A DNA stretch of 64,000 nt from DAIOXA01 sp050949165 (GTDB taxonomy: Bacteria > Bacillota > Proteinivoracia > UBA4975): positions 620,001 to 684,000 of the forward strand of contig JBMNFF010000001.1 in NCBI GenBank assembly GCA_050949165.1, in the 5' to 3' direction. Shown in pieces: positions 1 to 7,408 of the stretch (positions are counted from its first letter, which is position 1; each line of letters opens with the position of its first letter). A program made the translations under genes and the position numbers. The notes beneath the pieces are model-generated. The model saw only the letters and a program-made list of their open reading frames with translations, did no database searches and had not been told where the DNA came from.

Positions 1-688
1 ACACATACTTCTTGAGGATTTTCCAGAACCCCTGACGGGTTAGACGGCGACCGTGGACATTGACAAAAACTGCCTTCTCCTCCGGGTCGCGGACCAGCGC
101 CCCCCGCCCCTTGTTTAAATAGGTGCGGATACAGGCCACTGCAACCTGGCCCATGGGGATGATGCGCTCCTTGCTGCCCTTGCCGATGCAGCGCAAAAAG
201 CCCATGTCCAGATTGACATCGGGCAAATCGAGATCCACCAATTCTGAAACCCTGATCCCGGTAGCATACAGCAGCTCCAACATAGCCTTGTCCCGCATCC
301 CCCCGGCGTCATTTACCTTGGGTTGCTCCAGCAGCTTGGTGACCTGGGCAATGCTGAGGATATTGGGAAGGCGCTTGGGAATCTTAGGAGAATCCAGTTC
401 GGTAGAGGGATTATGGCTGACCAAATTTTCCTGATTTAAGAAGCTGTAAAAGGAGCGGATGGCAGCAAGGTTGCGGGAAATGGTGGCCGCTGCCCGGCCC
501 TTCTTATGTAAGTCCTCCATAAAAGCCATAATCCTCTGCCTGTCCACTTGCTCCAGGCCAAATACACCTTGGCGCTTCAAAAACCTGATAAACTTAGTCA
601 GGTCACGTCGGTAACTGTCCAAGGTGTTTACAGCCAGTCCCCTTTCGACCCTGAGGTGAAGTAAGTACGTGTCCACCAGTTGTTCCAT
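1..688 (-). CDS. xerD: tyrosine recombinase, XerD-like (3' end cut by window edge)
   Basis: Site-specific recombinase; the XerC/XerD family resolves chromosome dimers at dif. About 229 N-terminal residues are visible. The SAM-like core-binding domain fills roughly residues 1-85 (LRVERGLAVNTLDSYRRDL). The catalytic domain follows, with the first catalytic Arg in ATGIRVSELVDL and the Lys in GKGSKERIIPMG. The HxxR and Tyr motifs lie outside the window. The ATG start has an AAGGAGA site 6-8 bases upstream. No phage or integron genes are nearby, which favours a housekeeping Xer protein; XerC versus XerD cannot be settled from this fragment. Confidence 0.9.
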   Translation of the reverse strand, partial: MEQLVDTYLLHLRVERGLAVNTLDSYRRDLTKFIRFLKRQGVFGLEQVDRQRIMAFMEDLHKKGRAAATISRNLAAIRSFYSFLNQENLVSHNPSTELDSPKIPKRLPNILSIAQVTKLLEQPKVNDAGGMRDKAMLELLYATGIRVSELVDLDLPDVNLDMGFLRCIGKGSKERIIPMGQVAVACIRTYLNKGRGALVRDPEEKAVFVNVHGRRLTRQGFWKILKKYV

Positions 689-777
689 GCCGTTTCTCCT
701 TTGCACCAGTAGGTTGTGTACTAATCAAATTACCATAATTCCGGCCCCGGGTCAAAAAAAACTGGCCTCATATGCCC

Positions 778-806
778 GCGACAGCGGGGACGTTACGGAT
801 TGTCGC
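778..806. repeat. 29-bp dyad-ended repeat, diverged copy
   Basis: It begins GCGACA and ends TGTCGC, so its ends are inverted repeats. The 29-bp length matches the copies at 6705, 6749 and 7379, although the middle is diverged (GCGGGGACGTTACGG). It lies between xerD and the kinase gene. The rest of 689-918 shows no gene. Confidence 0.6.
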
Positions 807-918
807 GCAGGGCCACCGCCTGTCCATCACATCCGCCCGGCGGTGAACTTCCCTCTTTCCCTGGGCACCCCACGGATAAGCCCATGGCCAATGGCCTTTA
901 AGCAAAAAGAACTGCCCC

Positions 919-1869
919 CTATATCCCTAAGTTGGCATAGTATTGATAAAGAAATTCACACTCATTGACGTCCTCAGTCAGGTCCCGCGGCTCATGCTCT
1001 TCAAATTTCCAGCTGGTCCCCATGACCTTATCCAGAAAAGCGACCAGGGCAATTACGGCCCGGGGCTCCCCCAGCTTTTCGCTGAACACCGCCGTCATCT
1101 CGTCCATGAGGCTGACCGGATTCTCGCGCTTGGCAATCTCCAATTCATTGATGATGAACCGCCCTGCCTCCATGCAGGCCACACCCGCTTGCCCCTTGGG
1201 ATCGATGGCCATCCACCTATCTCCGCCTTGGAGGATATTCCAGTGGTTGAGGTCGCCGTGGAGCAACACCCTTGGCCGGCCTGATTCTTCTAACTCCCGG
1301 ATTTTTGCCCCCGCCAGCTCTGCCAAGCGGAACATCTTTTCGCCAGCAATATTCTGGTCCCTCAATTTGGCAAAGGTCCTCCGGGCCAGCTGGGACCAGG
1401 TCGGGAGCCCGGGATTGCCTGCCAGGGAAACAGGCAGCGCGGCAACCAGTTCCGCTGCCACCTCGATGCGCTTTCGGCTGCTGGCCACAGCGGTCAGGTC
1501 ATGGCCAGGGCTTATTCGCTCCAGAAGCATGGCCCCCCTCTCCTGATCCTGCTCATGACAGCGGCAGATATTCCTGCCCTTATACAGATTTATAGAAAGC
1601 ATCTCGGTGTTCAGTTCAAACTCTGGGATGCCAATTTTCAGGACCACCTGACCGTACCGAGGCGAGTCGGCGAAGCAAACATAGTTGTAAGACATCGCCG
1701 GGGATTCCCGGCAGTTACTCAGGTTCCATTTTGCAACACACTCCTCCGCCAGGGCGGGAAGTCTGCCCAGCCACTCCCTTCCCCGGGGACCAAAACAACG
1801 GACGACTTTCTTCCTCAAGATTTCGGGGATCTGCAGTTTATCCAGCCTCCTCCCCTTCTTTAATACCAA
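919..1869 (-). CDS. aminoglycoside/hydroxyurea phosphotransferase family kinase (APH(6)-like)
   Basis: Predicted small-molecule kinase of the APH_6_hur family, whose known members phosphorylate streptomycin or hydroxyurea. Seen: the catalytic loop HGDLNHWN at about 204-211, the metal-binding DPKG at about 223-226 (DPK in place of DFG, as in this family), and the N-lobe strand QVVLKIGIPE. The length of 316 aa is normal. The TTG start is weak: GGGGAGGAGG lies inside the ORF, so translation may begin slightly downstream, perhaps at a CTG near 1836. The gene is transcribed alone. Resistance is possible but not shown; many environmental homologues have unknown substrates. Confidence 0.8.
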   Translation of the reverse strand: MVLKKGRRLDKLQIPEILRKKVVRCFGPRGREWLGRLPALAEECVAKWNLSNCRESPAMSYNYVCFADSPRYGQVVLKIGIPEFELNTEMLSINLYKGRNICRCHEQDQERGAMLLERISPGHDLTAVASSRKRIEVAAELVAALPVSLAGNPGLPTWSQLARRTFAKLRDQNIAGEKMFRLAELAGAKIRELEESGRPRVLLHGDLNHWNILQGGDRWMAIDPKGQAGVACMEAGRFIINELEIAKRENPVSLMDEMTAVFSEKLGEPRAVIALVAFLDKVMGTSWKFEEHEPRDLTEDVNECEFLYQYYANLGI

Positions 1870-1971
1870 TCTTAGGCCAAACCTGGAGAATTAACAAGGG
1901 AGAGGTTCAAGAGAGGAAAATAATACTGAGATGGAGAATTGATTGGCACCAAGGATGTCAGGAGGATGGCA

Positions 1972-2331
1972 ATGGAGGAGAAGATGGTTCAGCTCATCGG
2001 GGAGGCGGTGGTCTCTTCGCCAATTATTAAAATCATGGTGGTGGACGCCGACATGAACATGGTCTGGTGCAACCAGGCCCATGCCGAAATGTTTGGCGAA
2101 GGTGCAGAGCTTATCGGCAAAAAATGTTACGAGACCCTGGGAGACAAGGAAAGGCACAAGGGTTGCCCCACCTGTATCGCCATGGATACCGGCAAACAGG
2201 TGCGAGGGCTCTATGATTTCGGAAAAGTGAACTCCCAAATCGTCACAATGCCCCTGGGTGAAGGCCTGGTTGCCAAGATTATGATGGATGTCCCCAAAAT
2301 TGCCGACGGCAAACTGAAAATATTTGAGTAA
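1972..2331 (+). CDS. single-domain PAS protein with a Cys-rich segment
   Basis: A 119-aa protein that is essentially one PAS domain (MVVDADMNMVWCNQAHAEMFG, ending near LVAKIMMDVPKI). There is no kinase or output domain. Cys33, Cys52, His62, Cys65 and Cys68 (KCYETLG...HKGCPTC) could hold a metal, a cluster or a disulfide, so redox or ligand sensing is plausible but inferred. ATG 1972 was chosen because AGGAGG at 1960-1965 sits 6 bases upstream; a TTG at 1939 is in frame but has no site. A strong terminator follows. Similar Cys-containing PAS segments occur in anaerobe sensor kinases; here the partner is unknown. Confidence 0.7.
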   Translation: MEEKMVQLIGEAVVSSPIIKIMVVDADMNMVWCNQAHAEMFGEGAELIGKKCYETLGDKERHKGCPTCIAMDTGKQVRGLYDFGKVNSQIVTMPLGEGLVAKIMMDVPKIADGKLKIFE

Positions 2332-2337
2332 AACCCT

Positions 2338-2364
2338 AAGGGGCGCCTGCTCAGGCGCCCCTTT
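2338..2364 (+). terminator. intrinsic terminator after the PAS gene
   Basis: GGGGCGCCT pairs with AGGCGCCCC around a short loop and is followed by TTT. It lies 6 bp past the PAS stop and 6 bp from the end of the convergent DUF4179 gene, so it may serve both strands. Confidence 0.85.
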
Positions 2365-2369
2365 ACTTC

Positions 2370-3665
2370 TTAGGGCATTTGAAAGACTTCGATCTCCTCC
2401 CGGTTTTCCAGGAGCACTCCGTCAATATGCAGCAGCCACTGGACCTCTGGACCCACGGCGGAAAAGACCAATTCTATATTGTCTTCCCCGGCGCTGAAAT
2501 CCTCCAGGGGCAACTCCGAACCCGTGGCAGGGTTCCGCAAGACAGCGCTCACCTTCCTTACTTGGGACTCTCCAGTCCAGGTAAGAGTAACCCGGGTGGA
2601 CTCTGCCTGGGCAATTCCAGTCACGGAAAAGATTCCCTCCTCAGTCCCGGCTTTACTGCCAATTTGCAGAGGCAATCTCAGATCAGTGGCGAAAAACTCA
2701 TTCTGCCCCTGGAAGTATACCGTCAGGTCGCGCTCCTGGGTGGGCGAAAAGCGGCTCACTCCCTTATGGCTAAAGCCCAGACCATGGGAGCCGTAAGAAC
2801 CGCCCAGGGGAATAAGCTCGCCCCCTGGAGTTTTCACAGCCCAGTGGCACATCTGTCCGGCCCCTTGGGGCCCCTTGGTGGTATAAGCCAATACCGTTTG
2901 GCCCGGAGAGAAGATTATCTCCTCCAATGTAATTTGCAGCTCCCGGTAGGTAATAGTCTTATTGACCGGGACGGTCTCTATATACTTGCGGGGCACAGTC
3001 TGCACGGGAAAACTGATCTGCCAAACCGGTTCTCCGTATGCCCCAGCAGTAATCACAAGGGACTCCTTGCGGCCAAAGTCCAGTAGGCGGCGGCTCTCCA
3101 CGCTGACCAGGCCGTAGATAACCCCCTCGCCCTCATCGATCTGCATGGTGCTGCTGCCTGTGCCTGCCCCCTTCAACCAGGGATGGAGGGACAGTTTTTC
3201 CCCCTGCCCTTTTGTCCAAGGGGCATAGGTTCCATCCCAAACCTGTCGGATTAAATCTTTATCTTCGCTGGTCAGGGTGAACATCACCGAGGTCTCGGTG
3301 GAATCGGCATAGGCGCCCAGGACGGTGAGGGTAATCCCATGCTTTTCCACTTTGCGGCCCAGCTCATTGACGAATCCGGCTTGGTACGCAATATCCAAAC
3401 CGCTGCCCTGAATAAAATCAAGGTAGGCGTCGCCAATGATGGGCACCTGAGCAAATGCTCGTGCCAGAGCGGGCACTGTCAAGCTTGCACAAAGAAGGGC
3501 CAGGCAGGCAGCCGCAGCGATGATGGGGAGGAACCCCTTGCCCCGATGGCGCTTTTTCTCTGCGGCCAGGATTTCGCCGGCGCTTCTCCGGGGGCTTTTT
3601 CCTGACAGCTCTTTCTCCAGAATTATCTTTACCTGCTGTTGAGTCAGGGGAGGTCTAGCGTGCAC
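2370..3665 (-). CDS. DUF4179 protein, probable membrane anti-sigma partner
   Basis: A 431-aa single-pass membrane protein encoded directly after an ECF sigma gene and overlapping it by 11 bp. The cytoplasmic part is about 45 residues, followed by a membrane segment (IIAAAACLALLCASLTVPALA, about 48-68) and a long extracellular region. The segment after the helix, with PIIGDAYLDFIQGSGLDIAYQAGFVNELG, and the repeated beta-rich blocks match the DUF4179 family commonly paired with ECF factors. The expected role is to hold the sigma factor until an envelope signal is sensed. It is paralogous to the protein at 27795-29180. Only the family and gene order support the function. Confidence 0.8.
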   Translation of the reverse strand: MHARPPLTQQQVKIILEKELSGKSPRRSAGEILAAEKKRHRGKGFLPIIAAAACLALLCASLTVPALARAFAQVPIIGDAYLDFIQGSGLDIAYQAGFVNELGRKVEKHGITLTVLGAYADSTETSVMFTLTSEDKDLIRQVWDGTYAPWTKGQGEKLSLHPWLKGAGTGSSTMQIDEGEGVIYGLVSVESRRLLDFGRKESLVITAGAYGEPVWQISFPVQTVPRKYIETVPVNKTITYRELQITLEEIIFSPGQTVLAYTTKGPQGAGQMCHWAVKTPGGELIPLGGSYGSHGLGFSHKGVSRFSPTQERDLTVYFQGQNEFFATDLRLPLQIGSKAGTEEGIFSVTGIAQAESTRVTLTWTGESQVRKVSAVLRNPATGSELPLEDFSAGEDNIELVFSAVGPEVQWLLHIDGVLLENREEIEVFQMP

Positions 3666-4173
3666 AAAAATCGTCCTCCTTCATCTGGGCTTTTAGTTTG
3701 GCCATGCCTTGGTACAGTCTGGTTTTGGCCGTGCTCAGAGGCACGCCTGTCAGATTCGCGATCTCATGAAGGGGCAAATCCAACCAGAAGCGAAGCAGGA
3801 TTGCCTCCCGCTGTTGCTCTGATAAGCAGTCCAAATAGCCGTGGACGGCCAAGGCCTCGGTTCTGTCCAGGTTTACCACCCCTTCGGGCAAGGCGGGATG
3901 AGGGACTGGAGTTCTCCCTCGCCTGCGCAGAATGGTCTTGGCTTCATTTAAGAGAATCCGGGTAATCCAGGTCTTGAAATGAGCTCCCCGCAACTGGCCG
4001 ATATGCCGCCAGGCATTGAGAACGGTATTCTGCCAGGCGTCTTCGGCATCGTGGGCATTGCGGACAATACCCAAGGCCGTCTGGTATAACTGTCTTTCCA
4101 GGGGCTCCACCAGGGCCAAGAAAGCCTCTTGATCGCCTTTCTTAGCGGCGGCGAGCACGTTCAGTTCGTCCAA
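3655..4173 (-). CDS. ECF-type RNA polymerase sigma factor
   Basis: A 172-aa sigma-70 family factor with region 2 (LVEPLERQLYQTALGIVRNAHDAEDAWQNTVLNAW, about 20-55) and region 4 (LSEQQREAILLRFWLDLPLHEIANLTGVPLSTAKTRLYQG, about 115-155); regions 1 and 3 are absent, as in ECF factors. The TTG at 4173 is preferred over GTG 4191 because GGGGGG lies 6 bases before it, and the paralogous sigma gene at 29173 has the same layout. A promoter-like motif at 4193-4227 ends at the upstream GTG, which also argues against that GTG as the start. It is co-transcribed with its DUF4179 partner. Confidence 0.88.
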   Translation of the reverse strand: MDELNVLAAAKKGDQEAFLALVEPLERQLYQTALGIVRNAHDAEDAWQNTVLNAWRHIGQLRGAHFKTWITRILLNEAKTILRRRGRTPVPHPALPEGVVNLDRTEALAVHGYLDCLSEQQREAILLRFWLDLPLHEIANLTGVPLSTAKTRLYQGMAKLKAQMKEDDFCAR

Positions 4174-4192
4174 CTCGTTCCCCCCTTGCACC

Positions 4193-4227
4193 TATTAGAT
4201 GCCGGCAGCTCCCTAAAAAGTTTGGCT
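4193..4227 (-). promoter_or_regulatory. promoter-like motif of ECF operon 1
   Basis: On the minus strand AGCCAAA (4227-4221) and TCTAATA (4199-4193) are separated by 21 bp. The same two blocks with the same spacing precede the second ECF/DUF4179 operon at 29693-29727. This fits an autoregulated ECF promoter with a -35 box around AGCCAAAC and a -10 box around TCTAATA. A sigma-A-like TATAAT also exists on this strand at 4237-4232. Confidence 0.5.
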
Positions 4228-4275
4228 GCTTATTATAAGAGTAACAGTTTACGGTGCCCCCGCCCACTGTCTTTC

Positions 4276-4284
4276 TGATATAAT
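4276..4284 (+). promoter_or_regulatory. extended -10 element before the DUF2164 gene
   Basis: TGATATAAT is a consensus extended -10 box, 31 bp upstream of the ATG. No good -35 box is visible, which is normal for extended -10 promoters. Confidence 0.5.
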
Positions 4285-4314
4285 TGCAGTACATCAGTCC
4301 AGGAGATGATATTT

Positions 4315-4548
4315 ATGAAATCCCGTTTTCCATTGTCCCAGGAGCAAAAAGCGCAGATGCTTGAGGCTATAAAGGAGTATTATCTAGTGCACCGCGATGA
4401 AGAAATTGGCAATCTCGGAGCAACCCTGCTGCTGGATTTCTTTACTGAACAGCTGGCTCCGGTTTTTTACAACCTCGGAATTAACGATTCCAAAGCATTC
4501 TTGCTGGAAAAGCTAGAAGACCTCCATGAACTGGAAGTCTGGACATAA
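4315..4548 (+). CDS. DUF2164 family protein
   Basis: A 77-aa cytoplasmic protein of the DUF2164 family, recognised from the opening FPLSQEQKAQMLEAIKEYY and the GNLGATLLLDFFTEQLAPVFYNLGI core. The function of the family is unknown. ATG 4315 was chosen because AGGAG at 4301-4305 is 9 bases upstream; the ATG at 4306 directly abuts that site. The next gene begins 42 bp downstream on the same strand, so the two may be co-transcribed, but no functional link is evident. Confidence 0.85.
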   Translation: MKSRFPLSQEQKAQMLEAIKEYYLVHRDEEIGNLGATLLLDFFTEQLAPVFYNLGINDSKAFLLEKLEDLHELEVWT

Positions 4549-4590
4549 AGTATCAGCTTGGTTCAAGAGCAAAGGCAAGGGGGAGTTTTC

Positions 4591-6660
4591 GTGGGTAGAC
4601 GCGCTACGCTTATCCTTACAGCATTATTGGCCATAATGACCGTATTGTGCCTGATAATATATCTTGGTGTCCTGAAGCGCACCGGTGACGACCCTCGGCC
4701 AGATTATACCAGTATGGACAAGGCAGAACTGTCTGCCCTGATCCTGGTCAATCCCGATTGGCATGAGCCCCGGGCCCGGCTTGCCCAGCTCCTCCTGGAG
4801 GAAGGCAAGGCCGTAGCCGCCCTGGAACACATACTGGTCTTGGCTTGGGGCGACTGGGATGTCTCCGACTTGCAGCAAAATCTCCTCGCCTTGATTGAGG
4901 ACAAGCCCGACCATGCCCAAGGCTGTCTAACCCTGCTGGGCCAGCAGCGACAGAGTTGGCTCTGGCCCAAAGAGTTGGCCGTTCAGATAGCCATCCTCAG
5001 CGATCAGGTTGAGCCAATCCTGGCCAACCTCCCTGCCCTCTTAAAAGCCAATGCCCAGCACCCCCTGGCCGAGGCCGCTCTGGAGAAATATCTCGACAGC
5101 GATCCCCTGGCCGCCTGGGGAATCGCCAGGCTCATGTCCGGGAAATTGGGCCAAGTGGTCTTCGCCATCCTCCAATTGCCCGCACAGGAACAAGCCGACC
5201 TGGTGCCGCAGATTTTGGAGAAGTATCCCCAGGAACCCATGGCCACAGTCCTGGCAGCCGGTCAGTTAGGAGGCGAAACCGGCCTGAATATGTTGCTTTC
5301 TTTAGAAGACGAGGGTTTTCAACCCTGGAACCTGGGCCAGTACAGTGAAATAAAGCTAAGGCTTCTCCTGCAGGCATTGCCCGCCCCCCTGGAAGACAGG
5401 CATTTGCGCAACTTGCCCATGGCCAAGGCTATAGCCCTGGCCCAGCCAGTTCGCTCCCTGACCCCACCGGAACAGAGCTTTGTCCTGGACCTCTTGCTGA
5501 CCATGGAGGAAATGGGGCAGGAGCCCCCGGATGCCAACCAGTACAGCTATGCCAAATCCGCCCTGCTCCAAACAGTGGTGCCCCGGGAAGCCCACCTGCG
5601 TGAGGTTACCGAAGCATATTTCCGCCACCTCATTTCCCGGCACATCTTTGCAGTCATGGAGGATTGGACCGAAAAATTGCACTGGGCGGGGTATGACGAG
5701 CACAGCTTGACCGAAAATATCAAGCTGGCCGCATCGATCCTGGCCAGGGATCCCCAATGGGCCCATATCGATTCGGTTTTTAACCCGCCGCCCCCTCCTG
5801 AGCCCCTGGCAACACTTCCCGCAGAAGCCCGCCGGGATCAAGGTCAGATCAACCAAGTCAGCCTCTCTCCTGACGGCCGGCATTTGGTCTACTTCACCGC
5901 CAACACCATCTGGTGGTATGACCTGCAAGATCAGCAATACCGCTTGGCTCAGTCGGTCTCCGATACCGAAGCAATCACTGTGCACTGGGCCCCGGACAGC
6001 CGCAGTCTGGCCCTGGAATTGGTCTTTGAGGGAGGCAATAGTATCTTGTACCACACCCTGGATTCCACCGGCGTCCCCTGGCAAATCGAAGTGGATCAAG
6101 CCCGAATCATGGGGTGGCGGGATAACTCCACCATACTCTTGAGGACGGGTTCATCTCCCAGCTGCACCGTCAGCATCATGGACGTGACGTCGGGTCATAT
6201 TCGGGCAATTGGCACCTTCATTCATCAACCCGTTCTGACCGGCACCGGCAAACTGGCCTGGGCCAATATAGAGGACAAGTCTCTGACCATCAACATCCAA
6301 AATAGTGAAACTTACTATACTTTGCCACAGACCGACCTGCTCATTGCCGGATGGCTGCCTGGTGATCGTGGCCTGCTCCTGAAATCTGGAGAGGGCACAT
6401 ACTATCTGGCCGATACCGCCACCAGCGAAATTACCGTGCTGGACTTCCCGTCCTTCCATCCCCATGCCCCCAGCTGGCGCCTGGACAATAAGATTCTGGG
6501 CTCATTCTCCCTGGGGCTGGTTAACCACATTCTGGTCCTGGATATAGACTCCATGGAGCTGACCCACACTGGAATCGTCAGCTATTTCGGCGCCTTCAGC
6601 GGCTCGGGCTACTATTGCCATGTGTACTCCGGCAACGTCTACATCTACAAAGTGCCGTAA
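4591..6660 (+). CDS. membrane-anchored helical-repeat plus beta-propeller protein (orphan, copy 1)
   Basis: No named family recognised. It is 689 aa from GTG 4591 (GGGGGA 6-7 bases upstream; the TTG at 4558 has no site). Seen: one N-terminal membrane helix (LILTALLAIMTVLCLIIYLGVL); a helical half whose start resembles TPR (NPDWHEPRARLAQLLLEEGKAVAALEHIL); then, after a Pro-rich hinge NPPPPPEPL near residue 410, a C-terminal beta-rich half with TolB/WD-like blades such as INQVSLSPDGRHLVYFT and HWAPDSRSLALEL. It should sit outside the membrane. A clear paralogue lies at 51171-53204. A scaffold or sensor role is only a guess. Confidence 0.7.
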   Translation: MGRRATLILTALLAIMTVLCLIIYLGVLKRTGDDPRPDYTSMDKAELSALILVNPDWHEPRARLAQLLLEEGKAVAALEHILVLAWGDWDVSDLQQNLLALIEDKPDHAQGCLTLLGQQRQSWLWPKELAVQIAILSDQVEPILANLPALLKANAQHPLAEAALEKYLDSDPLAAWGIARLMSGKLGQVVFAILQLPAQEQADLVPQILEKYPQEPMATVLAAGQLGGETGLNMLLSLEDEGFQPWNLGQYSEIKLRLLLQALPAPLEDRHLRNLPMAKAIALAQPVRSLTPPEQSFVLDLLLTMEEMGQEPPDANQYSYAKSALLQTVVPREAHLREVTEAYFRHLISRHIFAVMEDWTEKLHWAGYDEHSLTENIKLAASILARDPQWAHIDSVFNPPPPPEPLATLPAEARRDQGQINQVSLSPDGRHLVYFTANTIWWYDLQDQQYRLAQSVSDTEAITVHWAPDSRSLALELVFEGGNSILYHTLDSTGVPWQIEVDQARIMGWRDNSTILLRTGSSPSCTVSIMDVTSGHIRAIGTFIHQPVLTGTGKLAWANIEDKSLTINIQNSETYYTLPQTDLLIAGWLPGDRGLLLKSGEGTYYLADTATSEITVLDFPSFHPHAPSWRLDNKILGSFSLGLVNHILVLDIDSMELTHTGIVSYFGAFSGSGYYCHVYSGNVYIYKVP

Positions 6661-6704
6661 TGCGCGACACCGGGGCCACCGCTTGCTTGTCCATTAGCTG
6701 ACTC

Positions 6705-6733
6705 GCGACAGTGAGAAACGTCCCCGGTGTCGC
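6705..6733. repeat. 29-bp dyad-ended repeat, copy
   Basis: It starts GCGACAGTGAGAAACGTCCC and ends TGTCGC. A partial inverted copy, GCGACACCGGGG, sits at about 6664-6675, a few bases after the upstream stop codon, and could pair with CCCCGGTGTCGC at the end of this copy to form a larger hairpin. Confidence 0.75.
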
Positions 6734-6748
6734 ACACTGACGTGCAAC

Positions 6749-6777
6749 GCGACAGTGAGAAACGTCCCTAATGTCGC
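6749..6777. repeat. 29-bp dyad-ended repeat, copy
   Basis: Same first 20 bases as the copy at 6705, ending TGTCGC, and again 29 bp. The start-to-start distance between these two copies is 44 bp. It is followed within a few bases by a terminator. Confidence 0.75.
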
Positions 6778-6781
6778 AATA

Positions 6782-6814
6782 TAAATAGGCCTGCCATTGA
6801 GACAGGCCTATTTA
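6782..6814. terminator. hairpin between convergent genes
   Basis: A 12-bp perfect stem, TAAATAGGCCTG with CAGGCCTATTTA, around a 9-base loop, with U-rich flanks on both strands. It can end transcription of the propeller gene and of the opposing DUF4190 gene. Confidence 0.75.
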
Positions 6815-6857
6815 TCACATTTCCTGGATTTCCTCTCATCCCTTCAGCTCAGCTTAT

Positions 6858-7226
6858 TTACTGAGCTTCCTTCAACTGGCGGAGGATTCCTTCCAAACTC
6901 ACGTTTTCCATGAGGCTAGGGCAAAGTACACTCAATGCACCCAGGATAAAGGTTATTATCACCACGCCAATAGCGACAGAACCGAGAACGATGCCTGCCA
7001 GGGCGAATTTCTGATTCCTGTTCTTGGCGACAAACCCGCATATCACAGCCACAATCCCCAATAGAATGCCCAAGGGAAAACAGGTAATAGCATTAATGAC
7101 GCCGAGGATGCCGGTGACAAGACCTGTAACCCCATTGGCATTGCTTTGCTGGGTTGGTCCATTGGGTCCGCCGGTCTGAACGACTTCAGGCTGTTGGCTG
7201 TCTTGGCTGGTGTAATTTTCGTCCAC
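6858..7226 (-). CDS. DUF4190 membrane protein, copy A of a duplication
   Basis: A 122-aa protein with a polar N-terminus (VVQTGGPNGPTQQSNA) and two membrane helices: GVTGLVTGILGVINAITCFPLGILLGIVAVICGFVA and FALAGIVLGSVAIGVVIITFILGAL, joined by the basic loop KNRNQK. This is the DUF4190 pattern; function unknown. The GTG start has GGGAAGAG just upstream. It is nearly identical to the protein at 7904-8254, with upstream DNA also alike, so it arose by local duplication. The C-terminal tail is a short charged helix (GILRQLKEAQ). Confidence 0.85.
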   Translation of the reverse strand: MDENYTSQDSQQPEVVQTGGPNGPTQQSNANGVTGLVTGILGVINAITCFPLGILLGIVAVICGFVAKNRNQKFALAGIVLGSVAIGVVIITFILGALSVLCPSLMENVSLEGILRQLKEAQ

Positions 7227-7320
7227 TTCTCTTCCCTCCCGGGAATACCCTAGCTAGATTCTGTCCTGCATCTGCATTCTCCTGTTGGGAGGGATTCATT
7301 TTCATGGGAGTCAGAAAAAG

Positions 7321-7357
7321 TTATGCGGCGTTCCGCCGCCCTCTATCCCTTCTCCAA
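7321..7357 (-). pseudogene. remnant of the 3' end of the PAP2 gene
   Basis: This stretch matches the last codons of the phosphatase gene at 8349-9242 (LEKGQGAEEIAA then TAA) but has substitutions, an internal TAG and a 2-base loss. It marks where a segment copied with DUF4190 was joined. Confidence 0.7.
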
Positions 7358-7378
7358 TTCTCGAAATTACAGAGAATC

Positions 7379-7407
7379 GCGACAGTGAGAAGCGTCCCTG
7401 GTGTCGC
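7379..7407. repeat. 29-bp dyad-ended repeat, copy
   Basis: GCGACAGTGAGAAGCGTCCC at the left end and TGTCGC at the right end. It begins one base past the stop codon of the DUF2752 gene. Confidence 0.75.
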
Positions 7408-7408
7408 A

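Noticed and set aside
919..1869. Acquired antibiotic-resistance cassette around the APH(6)-like gene
   Set aside because: No insertion sequence, integron or shifted base composition is seen; the nearby recombinase looks like a housekeeping Xer protein.
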